Below, piece after piece: positions 1 to 7,812 of a stretch of 13,339 nt of DNA. The DNA lies in assembly GCA_013414745.1 (NCBI GenBank), contig CP058707.1, forward strand, positions 2,945,783 to 2,959,121, given 5' to 3'. Position 1 is the first letter of the stretch. Each line of letters begins with the position of its first letter. The DNA comes from Bacteroidota bacterium (GTDB lineage: Bacteria; Bacteroidota; Bacteroidia; Chitinophagales; Chitinophagaceae). Below the pieces are notes generated by a model that did no database searches, was not told where the DNA came from, and saw nothing but the letters and a program-made list of their open reading frames with translations. A program made the translations under genes and the position numbers.

Positions 1-246
1 GCAGTGTGCTGGCCCTTAAGCCAGAGTGAGAGTGAAGTGCGGAGTGCGGAGTGGGTGGTATACCCGAATCCGAGTAGTACTGTTTTTATCGTTCAAAATA
101 AACACGGCAAAAAGAAAGACTTGTATAATGTGCAGGGTGAATTGCTTTTTACAACAAATGAAGATGTCATTGATGTAAAACCGTATGCGAAAGGCATGTA
201 TTATCTTCGGGTAGAGCATGAGGTGAAAAAGGTGGTGGTGGAGTGA
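1..246 (+). CDS. C-terminal end of a secreted protein with T9SS type A sorting domain (5' truncated)
   Basis: Only the last 81 codons are present; the gene enters from the left edge in frame 1 and ends at TGA 244-246. The visible part is a Por-type (type A) sorting domain: a VYPNPSS entry motif near residue 20, a middle strand with KDLYNVQGELL, then VKPYAKGMYYLRV and a basic, valine-rich end (KKVVVE). In the family this domain directs Sec-exported proteins across the outer membrane through the type IX secretion system and is removed or attached to lipid on the surface. The catalytic or binding part of the protein is outside the window, so its function cannot be told. A low-complexity AGTG-rich stretch (24-56) encodes the linker just before the domain. 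Confidence 0.85.
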   Translation, partial: AVCWPLSQSESEVRSAEWVVYPNPSSTVFIVQNKHGKKKDLYNVQGELLFTTNEDVIDVKPYAKGMYYLRVEHEVKKVVVE

Positions 247-258
247 CCACAGAAAACA

Positions 259-443
259 CAGCGTTCACAGAAGGCACATGATCTAGGTAAATCAATAATA
301 TATGTCCATGGCAGAAAATTGGTATTTACCTTGGCCAACAGATAGTTTTAAAAAGACCCATGACAGAGTTTAGCATAAACAGAACGACCAACACTGCCAT
401 ACCTCGTTTTCATCAAATGCACAAAACCATTCTGTGCACGCTG
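259..443. repeat. Imperfect inverted ACAG-rich repeat in the 247-525 gap
   Basis: The gap between the first gene and the small gene at 526 has no convincing coding frame. It holds two copies of an ACAG-rich word in opposite orientation: CAGCGTTCACAGAAGG at 259-274, and its near reverse complement at 427-443 (reads CAGCGTGCACAGAATGG on the minus strand; 14 of 16 positions agree). The left copy lies in a wider ACCACAGAAAACACAGCG context. Such CACAGAG-like words recur between genes in many Bacteroidota genomes (recollection, not checked). A second 8-bp inverted pair, AGGTAAAT 285-292 and ATTTACCT 324-331, lies between the arms. Function unknown. Confidence 0.4.
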
Positions 444-525
444 AGCCTTCTGTGTATTCAGCGGTTCAGACATTGGGCGCAAACAAGATTCCAAATGCGT
501 TGCATCCTAAAATCGAGAGGTTGCT

Positions 526-696
526 ATGACAGACAAGAAACGGCATTTTGACATTAAGTTTTCTAAAAGGATGACTAACCAAACTATGCATATGCGGATT
601 AAAAATCCCTGGATTCGGGTTCGGAATTGCAAATTCGAACAGTCGAAGATTTTGATGAATCGTCGTGAGTTATTACCATTCGACGATGAAGAGTGA
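526..696 (+). CDS. Small basic hypothetical protein, 56 residues
   Basis: ATG at 526 follows a GAGAGG Shine-Dalgarno-like word (515-520) with 5-base spacing; TGA is at 694-696. The protein is rich in Lys and Arg (14 together), has several Met, and ends in an acidic tail (PFDDEE). No signal peptide, membrane segment or known motif is seen. A clean intrinsic terminator starts 19 bases after the stop, which together with the ribosome site argues for a real single-gene unit. A TTGG (319-322) plus TAGTTTTA (343-350) pair with 20-base spacing is a weak promoter candidate, leaving a leader of about 170 bases. The longer minus-strand frame across this region is the antisense of this gene. I do not recognise the family; a DNA- or RNA-binding role is only a guess from charge. 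Confidence 0.6.
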   Translation: MTDKKRHFDIKFSKRMTNQTMHMRIKNPWIRVRNCKFEQSKILMNRRELLPFDDEE

Positions 697-714
697 GATG
701 CACAACACGTAAAT

Positions 715-757
715 AAACGAGAGAGGCGGCCGCAGGCCCTCTCGTTTGATTTTTTTG
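715..757 (+). terminator. Intrinsic terminator after the small gene
   Basis: The arms AAACGAGAG (715-723) and CTCTCGTTT (739-747) pair perfectly. They are extended past a bulged A (724) by GGC (725-727) with GCC (736-738). A T7 run follows at 750-756 on the plus strand. The minus-strand side has no comparable T run next to the stem, so it serves the plus-strand gene ending at 696. Confidence 0.8.
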
Positions 758-840
758 AATCAAAATCTGAATTCAATTCTGCAACCCCAAGAAATTCGTT
801 TTCGTCATACATCCAAAGACAAATGCTGATTGCACAATGT

Positions 841-1359
841 CTATTTGGAGAAATTAAACGTAGTGGTATTGGCAGATTCTTCTTCACACCACCGGAATAA
901 GAAATACTGCTGACTTGTATCTTCATAGTGAGTGCACTGCTGCTCAATGAAGTCACATCGAAGGTGCCGGTTTGGAACCCACCGGTAAAAGTCAGTTTTT
1001 TGTATTGGCATCATAACTATATGTTCCCGAAGTTGATGAGGCCGGAATATTGTAATTGTCTGTCAATGTAGAACCACCAAAATCAAAAGTCACTTCATAA
1101 TCATAGCCCACATTGGCGGTGTATGTGCCATCAGATTTTAGATTCAACGTGCCGCTAGGGTTGCTTGAGTTGGCTGTATATGTTGCCACCAGCACATCAT
1201 CTTCTTTATACACTCCGTTGCTCTGAGACATGGAATTGAAGGTCCGTTGCCGACTACCACTGAATTGTTGGTACTGGTTGTTGTCGTGCTTGTTTTTTTC
1301 TTTGAACAGGATGAAACCATGAAGGATAGGCCTATTACGGCGATGAATAGATATTTCAT
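841..1359 (-). CDS. Lipocalin-like lipoprotein, about 172 residues (three frame breaks)
   Basis: The start at 1359 gives a lipoprotein signal peptide: MKYLFIAVIGL, then FMVSSC with lipid-accepting Cys 18, followed by SKKK and a Thr/Ser/Asn linker. The rest is read across three single-base breaks, near 1238-1243, at the T6 run 996-1001 (A6 on the coding strand), and near 885-889. The joined mature part contains NGVYKEDDVLVATY, GTLNLKSDGTYTANVGYDYEV, SSTSGTYSYDANTK, LTFTGGFQTGTFDVTSLSS, LTMKIQVSSISYSGG and an end TTTFNFSK with TAG at 841. Alternating strands with a 'TL-x-L-K-S-D-G-T-Y' core and a Phe/Ser C-terminus match small lipocalin-like lipoproteins of Bacteroidota, which sit in the outer membrane and probably bind a small hydrophobic ligand. 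Ligand and partner are unknown. The breaks lie at or near short base runs and look like sequence errors. Confidence 0.7.
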
Positions 1360-1500
1360 AAAAATGTTTTTGTGAAAGTAAGGATAAGCTTTTGATTTTC
1401 AAACCAAATAGATTGAAGACAAAGAAGTGATTCGGTGGGGAGCCGGATGGTATGGTGATCTATTTTGTTCTGTTTGGTTGAGATTAGTTCATTTGCTGAA

Positions 1501-1574
1501 GGGCTGCGGGATACGAAGGGCAGCCCTGTGCCATGGATTTGAAGGCACAGGGCCGAAGCCCGGAGTAGCCCGGA
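1501..1574. repeat. Hairpin-rich intergenic element with overlapping stems and tandem AGCCCGGA
   Basis: Three stems are packed into 74 bases. GGGCTGC (1501-1507) pairs with GCAGCCC (1520-1526). CCCTGTGCC (1524-1532) pairs with GGCACAGGG (1544-1552). GGGC (1550-1553) pairs with GCCC (1558-1561) around a CGAA loop. Stems 1 and 2 share bases 1524-1526 and stems 2 and 3 share 1550-1552, so full pairing of neighbours competes. The 3' end carries AGCCCGGA twice (1557-1564 and 1567-1574) with a 10-base period. There is no T run after any stem, so it is not a simple terminator. It could be a REP-like dispersed element, or a structured leader if the fibre gene starts transcription upstream; genome copy number would decide. 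Confidence 0.6.
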
Positions 1575-1689
1575 ATTAGCTGATTTAAAGATCGTGTTGA
1601 TAGCCCCAATGACCGACTTCTCAGGTATCTGGTCATCTGCTCAACTGGAAACACCAAATACTCGGGATTCCCTGATGCCGGCAAATTAT

Positions 1690-1697
1690 TATCTTTG
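1690..1697 (+). promoter_or_regulatory. Candidate Bacteroidota -7 box (TATCTTTG) for the fibre gene
   Basis: TATCTTTG is an exact match to the TAnnTTTG -7 element of Bacteroidota sigma-A promoters and lies 34 bases before ATG 1732. That would give a leader of about 28 bases. A clear -33 TTTG/TTG at the usual spacing is not seen, so the call is tentative. Confidence 0.35.
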
Positions 1698-1731
1698 AGT
1701 AAGACCCTGTGTCTAAACAAATATTCTTCCT

Positions 1732-4700
1732 ATGAAAAAGTATCAACCTACTCCTGCTCGTGCTGCTTAGTTTGTCATCGACGATTGCTCTGGCGCAAGC
1801 TCCCCTCTATTTTAATTATCAAGGCATTGCCAGGGATACTTTCGGACATCCGTTAGCCTCCAAAACCTGGGGATCCGCATTTCTGTGTTGCCTGATCCGG
1901 ATGCAAGTCCACGTTTTATTGAGGAGCATACCGTCAGCACCAATAATTTTGGATTGTATACCTTACGTATCGGCGCCGGTCAAGTAGTTGCGGGTAGCAT
2001 GCATGCCGTTGATTGGCCAAGTGGTCAACAGTATATTCAGGTTGAAATAGATGCCACCGGAGGAAGGAATTACTCCGCTGCCGGAACCACCCAGTTGCTC
2101 AGTGTTCCGTATGCTCTGTATGCTAACGAGTCTGGTACAAACAAGACCCGGGCGGGGAACCAACATTATTTATCGAAGTTTGATGCTTCGGGTAGCAGCT
2201 CGGCTGAAATAAACAGTCAGCTTTATGACAATGGGACCAATGTGGGTATCGGTACCACAACGCCGGCGGCCAAATTTCATGTCAATCAGAATGTGGCGGC
2301 TGTTCAGGAGCATCTGCGCATGCAAAATCAGAGTGCTACCGGTGCCGGTCGTTTTACGATGTATAGTGATGCAGCGACCAACTATGCGACCTTTACAAAA
2401 TACGGAAGCACGTTTGCCGGTGGGTATGCCGGAATTCCTGCGTTGTATCCGTACGCCAATTTGCTGGCCTTCGGAAATAACGGACTTGCAGCGGGTGATG
2501 GATTGGGGCGATTCCTGATTAGTAGTGGAGGAAATATAGGAATCAGTTTATTTAAAAGTGGTATCAGTAAATTGAAATTTCATGCTGATTTTAGTTCTGA
2601 AAATGTGGGTATAGGTGGTTCTGCCACACCAGTCAGCAGAGTTCATTTGAATAATACCGATGGTACCAATCTTGATTTGCGACTAACAAATACAACGAGT
2701 GGACATACGGCAACAGATGGTTTGCTGATTGGCGAAAATGGAACAAACGGCAGCGTCATGAACCAGGAAAACGGCTCCTGAGTTTGGGCACCAATAACCT
2801 ACCCCGTGTGGTGATAGCTGCCGGAGGGAATGTTGATTTTAGCAATCAGATTAAAATTACCGGAGGAAATCCCGGAGCAGGCAAAGTGCTGACCTCCGAT
2901 GCGACCGGATTAGCCAGCTGGCAAACACCTGCTGCCGGAGGAGGTACATTGGATCAGGCTTACGACAACGGAGGACCGGGCAATGGGCGCATCATTACAG
3001 CAGATTCGGGGGCGGTATTTATTCAGGGAACAGATGGTTTGCAGGTAACCGGAAATTATGGCTTTGGTAAACCGCTTGGATTATCGGGCCCGGGATCTAA
3101 GATGTTTTATTTCCCGAAAAAGGGGCTTTTCGAAGCGGTACGGTGAATACGAATTTCTGGGATGAAGACAGTTTAGGGATTTATTCATTTTCATCGGGCT
3201 TTGATACAAAAGCCACGGGTTCCAGTGCTATAACCATGGGTGTGGCTACTTCGGCTCAGGGCAAGGGGTGCTGCAATTGGCCAATATGCTGAGGCGAAGG
3301 GGAACGAGGGGGCCGTGGCCATCGGAAATAGTACCATCGCACAAGCACAATCTTCGGTGGCCCTTGGGATGTACAATGATCCGATGGCAAGCAGCAATCC
3401 AAATGCCAGTGTACCCACCGATCCGATTTTATTGGTGGGCAACGGAAGCAGCAATCTGAACCGAAGCAATGCGCTCACGATTTTGAAAAATGGAAATATT
3501 GGATTAGGTGAGAATGCACCGGCAGAGAAACTGGTGGTAAACGGACAAGTGCGAATCACCGGAGGAACACCTGGTGCGGGCAAGGTTTTAACCAGCGATG
3601 CAGCCGGAACAGCCAGCTGGCAATTTATTCCTTCCACTTTATTTGGTGCAACCACGTTGGATTCTGGCTTATGATTATGGTGGGCCCGGTTTAGGCCGTG
3701 TGATACAGGCGACTCATGGTGCAGTTTATATTAATGGTCCGGATGGCTTGCATGTGAATGACAGCGTTGGAATAGGAACAACCTCACCGGCAGCCCGCCT
3801 GGATGTAGCTGGAACCGTAAAAATATCCGGAGGAAATCCGGGGATAGGGAAAGTTTTAACCAGTGATGCGAATGGTTTAGCCAGTTGGCAAACTGTATCC
3901 GGAGGAAGTGCAAATTTAAATGGCACAACCAATCAATTGATTCGATTTAACAGCAGCAATAGCGGAATTAATTCACAAATTTTTGATGATAGTCTGCGGG
4001 TAGGAATAGGTACTACTTCGCCCAGAGGTAAACTGCATGTTCGCGATCAGCTGTTTCAGATACCGTGAAATTTACGAATGCATCTATAGGAAATTTGGCA
4101 ACGGATGGATATGATATTCGCTTGACGAATCAGGAGGTAATTCATATGAATCGCGAGTCGGCAGCGATGAAATTTGGAGTAAAGGATTCTGTGTATATGA
4201 CAATGGATTCGGTGGGTAGAATAGGGATTCGAAGTACGCCGACTTATCCTTTACACGTTGAAAACAACCAATATCCGATGACAAGTTATTTTACCAACTC
4301 ATATTCCTTACCGAATGCATCTTCGGTAACGGGTTATTTTATTAATTCAAATCCGGATAGTACCGGCGGGGCCGTGGCGATTTTTGCAGGAACCAATTCA
4401 GGCAGGGGAAACCCGATACAAACTTCGATTTCGGGTTCCAATACAGCAAATCAAACTTCAATACTAAATTTCAATAATCATATTGGAGTTGGCCGGCATA
4501 CGAGTGTATCGAATATTGTGAATGTCGGGTTGGGAGAGGTGTATGGCATCCGCAACCAGATTAATTCAGCAGGAACCCTGGCCCATGTAGGGGTTTGGGA
4601 TAGTTTATATGGCATGGGTAGTGGCGAATTTAGTGTGCGAAAATCCTATATTTCAAATACAGGCAATGGCAACCACTATGGTACGGACCAAAGTTTTCGG

Positions 4701-7371
4701 GTTTAGGAAGCGGGGCGCATGTAGGAATGATTAATCGGTTTAGTCAGGGCTCAGGTCATTTAACGGGAGCCTGGAACGAATTTGCCGGGTTCATAACCAA
4801 TGGTAACCAAATTGGGGTGTTTAATAATCATTTTGTAGGCGGCACCGGACTTACCTCAGGGATGACCACCTGGATTCAGGGCTCGAATTCAGGAAACGGT
4901 CCTCATTTTGGTATGCAACTGGAAGATAATAGTACAGGCAACGGCAACCATTATGGGGTGTATCATATTTTGGCCGGACCGGGTGACGGCGAACAAACGG
5001 GGTCTATAATAACATCTCTAATTCAGGTGATTCACTACATTATGGGATGATTAATCTTTTGTCCGGAAGTGGAAACAATTATCACACCGGGGTGTTTAGT
5101 AAATTCACGAATGGAGGTGGTAATCTGACGGGCAAGTGGAATGAATTTTCCGGAACGATCGGGAATGGGAATCATATTGGAGTATTTAATAATTTCTTTA
5201 CCGGTGGTAATGGCATTCAAGCCGGATTGTATACCTGGATGAATAGTGGTATGACCGGTACCGGTGTGCAATATGGTACCTACGCCGCGAATAGTTCGTC
5301 TGGGAGCAGGTCATCATTTGGGAGCTATAATTTTTGGGAGGCACAGGAACAGGCCCTAAAACCGGTCAATATGTTTGGATTAACAGTAACAACGATACCA
5401 CGCATAAAGGGGTGGAAGTCGTGTTGACGGGCACCGGGAATGGTACAAAAATCGGGCAACTCACCGATGTAACAGTGAACGGTACCGGAAGTAGTGTAAG
5501 CCAGGCCATTGCGTTAAACGTGAATAGTGCCACCAATGCCAATCCACAAACCGGGCAAAGTATCACGGTCACCAGCAATCATAATGCGATGGCAACCGGA
5601 CAAAATATTGTAATGAATTCAACGGGCACCAGCACCTCAATAGGTAGCAATGTTTTTATACCTCTTCAGCGACTTCGAATGCCACGCAATATGGTTACTA
5701 TTCACAAAACATCCGGAGGTTCGGGAACTCATGTAGGAGGGCTCATCTCTTGAGCGGTAATGCAAACGGTGCCATGTACGGAACAGATAACCGGGTAAAT
5801 AACAATGGAACCGGATTGCATTATGGTACATACAATCTGATGAGCGGAACAGGGAAAAGCCTGAACTATGGATCGTACAACCGCATCACCAACTCGGGGA
5901 TTCCACCCATTATGGAAGTTTTAATTCGGTTGAAAATACCGGCGACGGAACACATTACGGAACTTACAATGAATTAAAAGGTACAAATACAGGAATTCAA
6001 TACGGGACTTATAATACAATTAATAGTGTAAACGATACGATGCAGGTAGGCACTTACAACGGTATTTCGAATTCCGGTGATGGATATCATTACGGTGTGC
6101 AAAATGTGCTAACTACTGCCGGAACTGGTCCTACGTATGGCATAACCAATTCTATTAACGTGACTAATTCTCTGAATAACTCGCTTCATTTTGGCATGAA
6201 TAATCTGCTGTTTAACAACGGGCCCGGGAATATAACCGGTGCAAATGCCATTCTGACCAATACCGGAACGGGCAATGAGTATGGCTTTAGTGTGTATCAT
6301 CAACCTTCTTCAACCGGGGAGGGTTACATGCCGGGGTCTCCAATTTTGATGTTTCACCGGGTGGCGGCACCCACTATGGATATTACAATGAAATTGGCAG
6401 CACCGGGAATGGAGAATGTATTGGGCTGTATAGTAAAATGACAAATTCCGGAACCGGTATCCATTCTGGCATTGAATTAGAAGATTTAGGAGCTGGTAGT
6501 GCCACCAAATACGGGATTCGGAATACCATGAGTGGCTCTGGTGGAGGAGTGATTTATGGGCTGCACAATACCATGACGAATACCTCAGCCAGCAGCCGAT
6601 ACGGAGTATATAATGATTTTTCCGGTTCAAGTTCTGCTTCGCATTACGGGGTGTACAATGACGTTGGAGGATCAGGGAATGGCGTCATGTATGGGGTTTA
6701 TAATTTTATATCTGCAACTGCAACCGGAACCGGCAATAAATACGGAGACCGTGTTTTTATTTCGCCGACCGCAGGTGGAACACAATATGGATTTTATGCT
6801 GATGTGCAAAAGGCAGGAAGTTATGCCGGGTATTTTGTAGGTGATGTCCGAGTGGTGGAGAATTAGAACCTACAGTGAATTCAACAAGTTCAGCAACTGG
6901 TTTTTCGCTGGGTTCTTCTACACTACGTTGGCGGGATGCTTATGTTTGGCGTGGTTCTTTTAATGGATCGGATATCCGTTTAAAAACAAATATTGATACA
7001 CTCGTTACGGTTTGCAGGAAGTATTGGCGATGCGTACCATAAAATATAATTGGAAATCTGAACCCCAGGGGAATAAGGAAATCGGTTTGGTGGCTCAGCA
7101 GATTAAAGAACTGATACCTGAAGTTGTTGAAACAGCCAGGGATAGTATGGGAACACTGATGATGAATTACAGTGCCTTGATACCCGTATTGGTCAATGCC
7201 ATTCGTGAACAGCAAACGCAAATAGAAAGCCTGAAAAAGAGAAAGCTGGTTTACAGGATACAGTTCAGTCAAACGAAGCTCGTCTGGATGCTCTGGAAGC
7301 ACGTTTGCAGGAACTAACAGGAATTCCATTGACGCCTTCAGCTCCTGTTAAAAGGTGTGTCGGAAGAATAG
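1732..7371 (+). CDS. Giant secreted repeat fibre with YadA-like head repeats and C-terminal peptidase S74 chaperone (about 1,880 residues, many frame breaks)
   Basis: Reading starts at ATG 1732. Adding one A to the A5 run at 1735-1739 gives MKKSINLLLLVLL... ending IALAQA, a Sec signal peptide. Order of parts: Bacteroidota fibre N-domain (FNYQGIARDTFGHPLAS to SVPYALYA); phage-tail-like VGIGTT and ITGG modules; YadA-like head repeats; about 50 GxHYGxYN repeats; S74 chaperone with its Ser-Lys pair; coiled-coil end. About 19 single-base breaks interrupt it, near 1735, 1862, 2768, 3122, 3265, 3662, 4050, 4694, 4999, 5331, 5653, 5711, 5739, 5896, 6333, 6853, 7003, 7234 and 7350. At each, the adjacent frame resumes the same repeat or domain. 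The largest uninterrupted pieces are about 1885-2781, 4065-4706, 5047-5340, 6040-6335 and 6438-6855. Probable role: trimeric surface or released fibre, likely adhesive. No T9SS sorting domain is seen, so its export route past the periplasm is unclear. The exact stop is uncertain: TAG 7369 if the A4 run at 7350 has one extra A, otherwise 7517. Confidence 0.75.
1811..2132 (+). other. N-terminal domain of the fibre (Bacteroidota secreted-fibre type)
   Basis: The mature protein opens FNYQGIARDTFGHPLAS, continues NLGIRISVLPDPDASPRF and EEHTVSTNNFGLYTLRIGAG, then VDWPSGQQYIQVEIDATGG and ends TQLLSVPYALYANES. This is the recurrent start of large secreted Bacteroidota proteins that carry tail-fibre-like modules. 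It is a beta-rich domain of unknown function, followed by the repeats. One missing A in the run 1862-1865 breaks it; the joined reading restores the family pattern (PLASKNLG). Confidence 0.7.
2855..3893 (+). repeat. Three copies of an ITGGxPGxGKVLTSDAxGxASWQ module within the fibre gene
   Basis: Copies of about 70 bases lie at 2855-2925, 3555-3624 and 3823-3893, encoding ITGGNPGAGKVLTSDATG, ITGGTPGAGKVLTSDAAG and ISGGNPGIGKVLTSDANG, each followed by (L/T)ASWQ. After the first two copies comes a second shared segment, LDxAYDxGGPGxGRxI then HGAVYINGPDGL or its equivalent. VGIGTT-x-P motifs, or degenerate forms of them, occur at about 2240, 2605, 3500, 3770, 4005 and 4215. These are phage-tail-fibre-like beta modules, common in Bacteroidota secreted proteins. 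Confidence 0.7.
3106..3400 (+). other. YadA-like head repeats in the fibre
   Basis: After joining breaks at the G runs near 3122 (one G short) and 3265 (one G too many), the reading gives FRSGTVNTNFWDEDSLG, IYSFSSGFDTKATG, SSAITMGVATSAQGKG, AAIGQYAEAKGNEG, AVAIGNSTIAQAQ and SSVALG. The spacing of Gly and the 'A-x-x-A-x-G-x-x-S-(V/A)-A-x-G' pattern match the left-handed beta-roll head of trimeric autotransporter adhesins (YadA, Hia). It implies a trimer, in keeping with the C-terminal S74 chaperone, which in phages also trimerises. Confidence 0.65.
4540..6840 (+). repeat. About 50 tandem copies of a 15-17-residue GxHYGxYN repeat
   Basis: The joined protein runs through roughly 50 units with consensus G-x-(H/Q)-Y-G-x-Y-N-x-(L/I/M)-x-N-x-G-(T/D), for example GLHYGTYNLMSGTG, DSTHYGSFNSVENTG, DGTHYGTYNELKGTN and SASHYGVYNDVGGSG. 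The mean unit is about 46 bases. Units are strongly diverged in DNA, so this is an old repeat and not a recent expansion. Near 5400-5640 the HYG core fades to TGQ/SIG variants, then returns. Regular Tyr-Gly and Asn positions suggest a stacked beta-solenoid stalk. It has no resemblance to enzyme families I know. Confidence 0.75.
6968..7330 (+). other. Peptidase S74 intramolecular chaperone domain plus coiled coil
   Basis: The joined reading is GSDIRLKTNIDTLRYGLQEV, LAMRTIKYNW, GNKEIGLVAQQIKELIPEVV, MNYSALIPVLVNAIREQQTQ, then a heptad-rich IESLKKEKAGLQDTVQSNEA and LDALEARLQEL. This is the S74 domain of phage tailspikes and endosialidases. Its conserved Ser (TCG 6968-6970) and Lys (AAA 6983-6985), five residues apart in SDIRLK, form the self-cleavage pair. 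Family knowledge: the domain drives trimer folding and then cuts itself off before that Ser. Breaks at 7003 (one C short) and 7234-7238 (one A short) interrupt it. The domain is often found at the end of Bacteroidota secreted fibres without any prophage. Confidence 0.8.
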
Positions 7372-7383
7372 TGGATAGTTTGA

Positions 7384-7774
7384 TTAACCTGGAAAGAATA
7401 GATTTGTGTTCAATCCTGTTTTGTTCGTGCCGACAAGATCAGGAGTTGATGCAGGTAAACCATCAAGTTCAAAGTGCCTCGCACGAATTCATTGGTCACT
7501 TCATAGATATTTTCTGATTCAAACCTTGGAACAGCAAAAATGAATTTCCTGTTAGGAAATGCTCAACAAATTCGTGAAGAAGGAATTGCAGCAAGCTTCC
7601 AATCGAAATCATAGGCTATTCCGAGTTGTGCTGTCACACAATCTTCGTACGCACGAAATTGCAATGCCCTCTCAGCATCGGGTATTGTATTCCTTCCCTG
7701 GCTCACAAATCCCTCTTTTAATTCGTCTTAAGTACAGAACGACTTTCATGAAACATTTTTAAAGGTTTAGGCAT
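7384..7774 (-). pseudogene. Candidate broken or frame-shifted gene, about 129 residues, unrecognised
   Basis: No single frame is long, but joining five minus-strand pieces gives a protein-like reading from ATG 7774 (or 7756) to TAA 7384-7386. The pieces are: MPKPLKMFHESRSVLKTN; LKEGFVSQGRNTIPDAERAL with QFRAYEDCVTAQLGIAYDFD and WKLAAIPS; HEFVEHFLTGK; FIFAVPRFESENIYEVTNEF with VRGTLN; LDGLPASTPDLVGTNKTG with LNTNLFFPG. Joins lie near 7720, 7578, 7544 and 7468. It would converge with the fibre gene 12 bases away and diverge from the LamG gene. The composition looks like a globular cytoplasmic protein; no signal peptide or known motif is seen. Break density (4 in 390 bases) exceeds that of neighbouring genes, so true decay is possible. 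The two plus-strand frames over it look like shadows. I do not recognise it. Confidence 0.4.
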
Positions 7775-7812
7775 TTCGAGATTTTCATTTTTAAAACAAA
7801 ACCTATTATTTT

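Larger units (their letters stand above)
1360..1731. other. Intergenic region between divergent genes
   Basis: About 370 bases between the divergent lipoprotein and fibre genes. It holds the hairpin-rich element at 1501-1574 and a -7-like box at 1690-1697. A minus-strand open frame across 1484-1720 (78 codons) has no start signal or family resemblance, and its central part is a translation of the inverted repeats, so it is not called as a gene. Nothing else is apparent in 1404-1500 or 1575-1689. Confidence 0.6.

Noticed and set aside
24..56. AGTG/AGTGCGG short tandem repeat
   Set aside because: Only about two and a half imperfect units inside a coding linker; too short to treat as a separate element.
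507..956. 149-codon minus-strand frame
   Set aside because: Only its first third is real, being part of the lipoprotein. The rest runs through the terminator and the antisense of the small gene.
1484..1720. Minus-strand open frame of 78 codons
   Set aside because: Its central part is a translation of the hairpin element (1501-1574). It has no ribosome site or family pattern, so it is better explained as repeat sequence.
4540..6840. CRISPR-like or satellite DNA array
   Set aside because: The periodicity is at protein level; DNA units are diverged and of unequal length, with no conserved repeat-spacer pattern.
6968..7330. Prophage remnant, suggested by the S74 chaperone domain
   Set aside because: No other phage genes are present, and this domain is common at the end of Bacteroidota secreted fibres.
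1732..7371. Stop-codon recoding or programmed frameshifting as cause of the breaks
   Set aside because: All three stop codons appear at the breaks, sites differ in sequence, and the shifts occur in unrelated genes at base runs. Sequence error is simpler.
7305..7762. Plus-strand frames after the fibre gene (7305-7517 and 7559-7762)
   Set aside because: The first is the fibre end read past its likely stop. The second lacks protein-like composition and lies opposite the candidate minus-strand gene.
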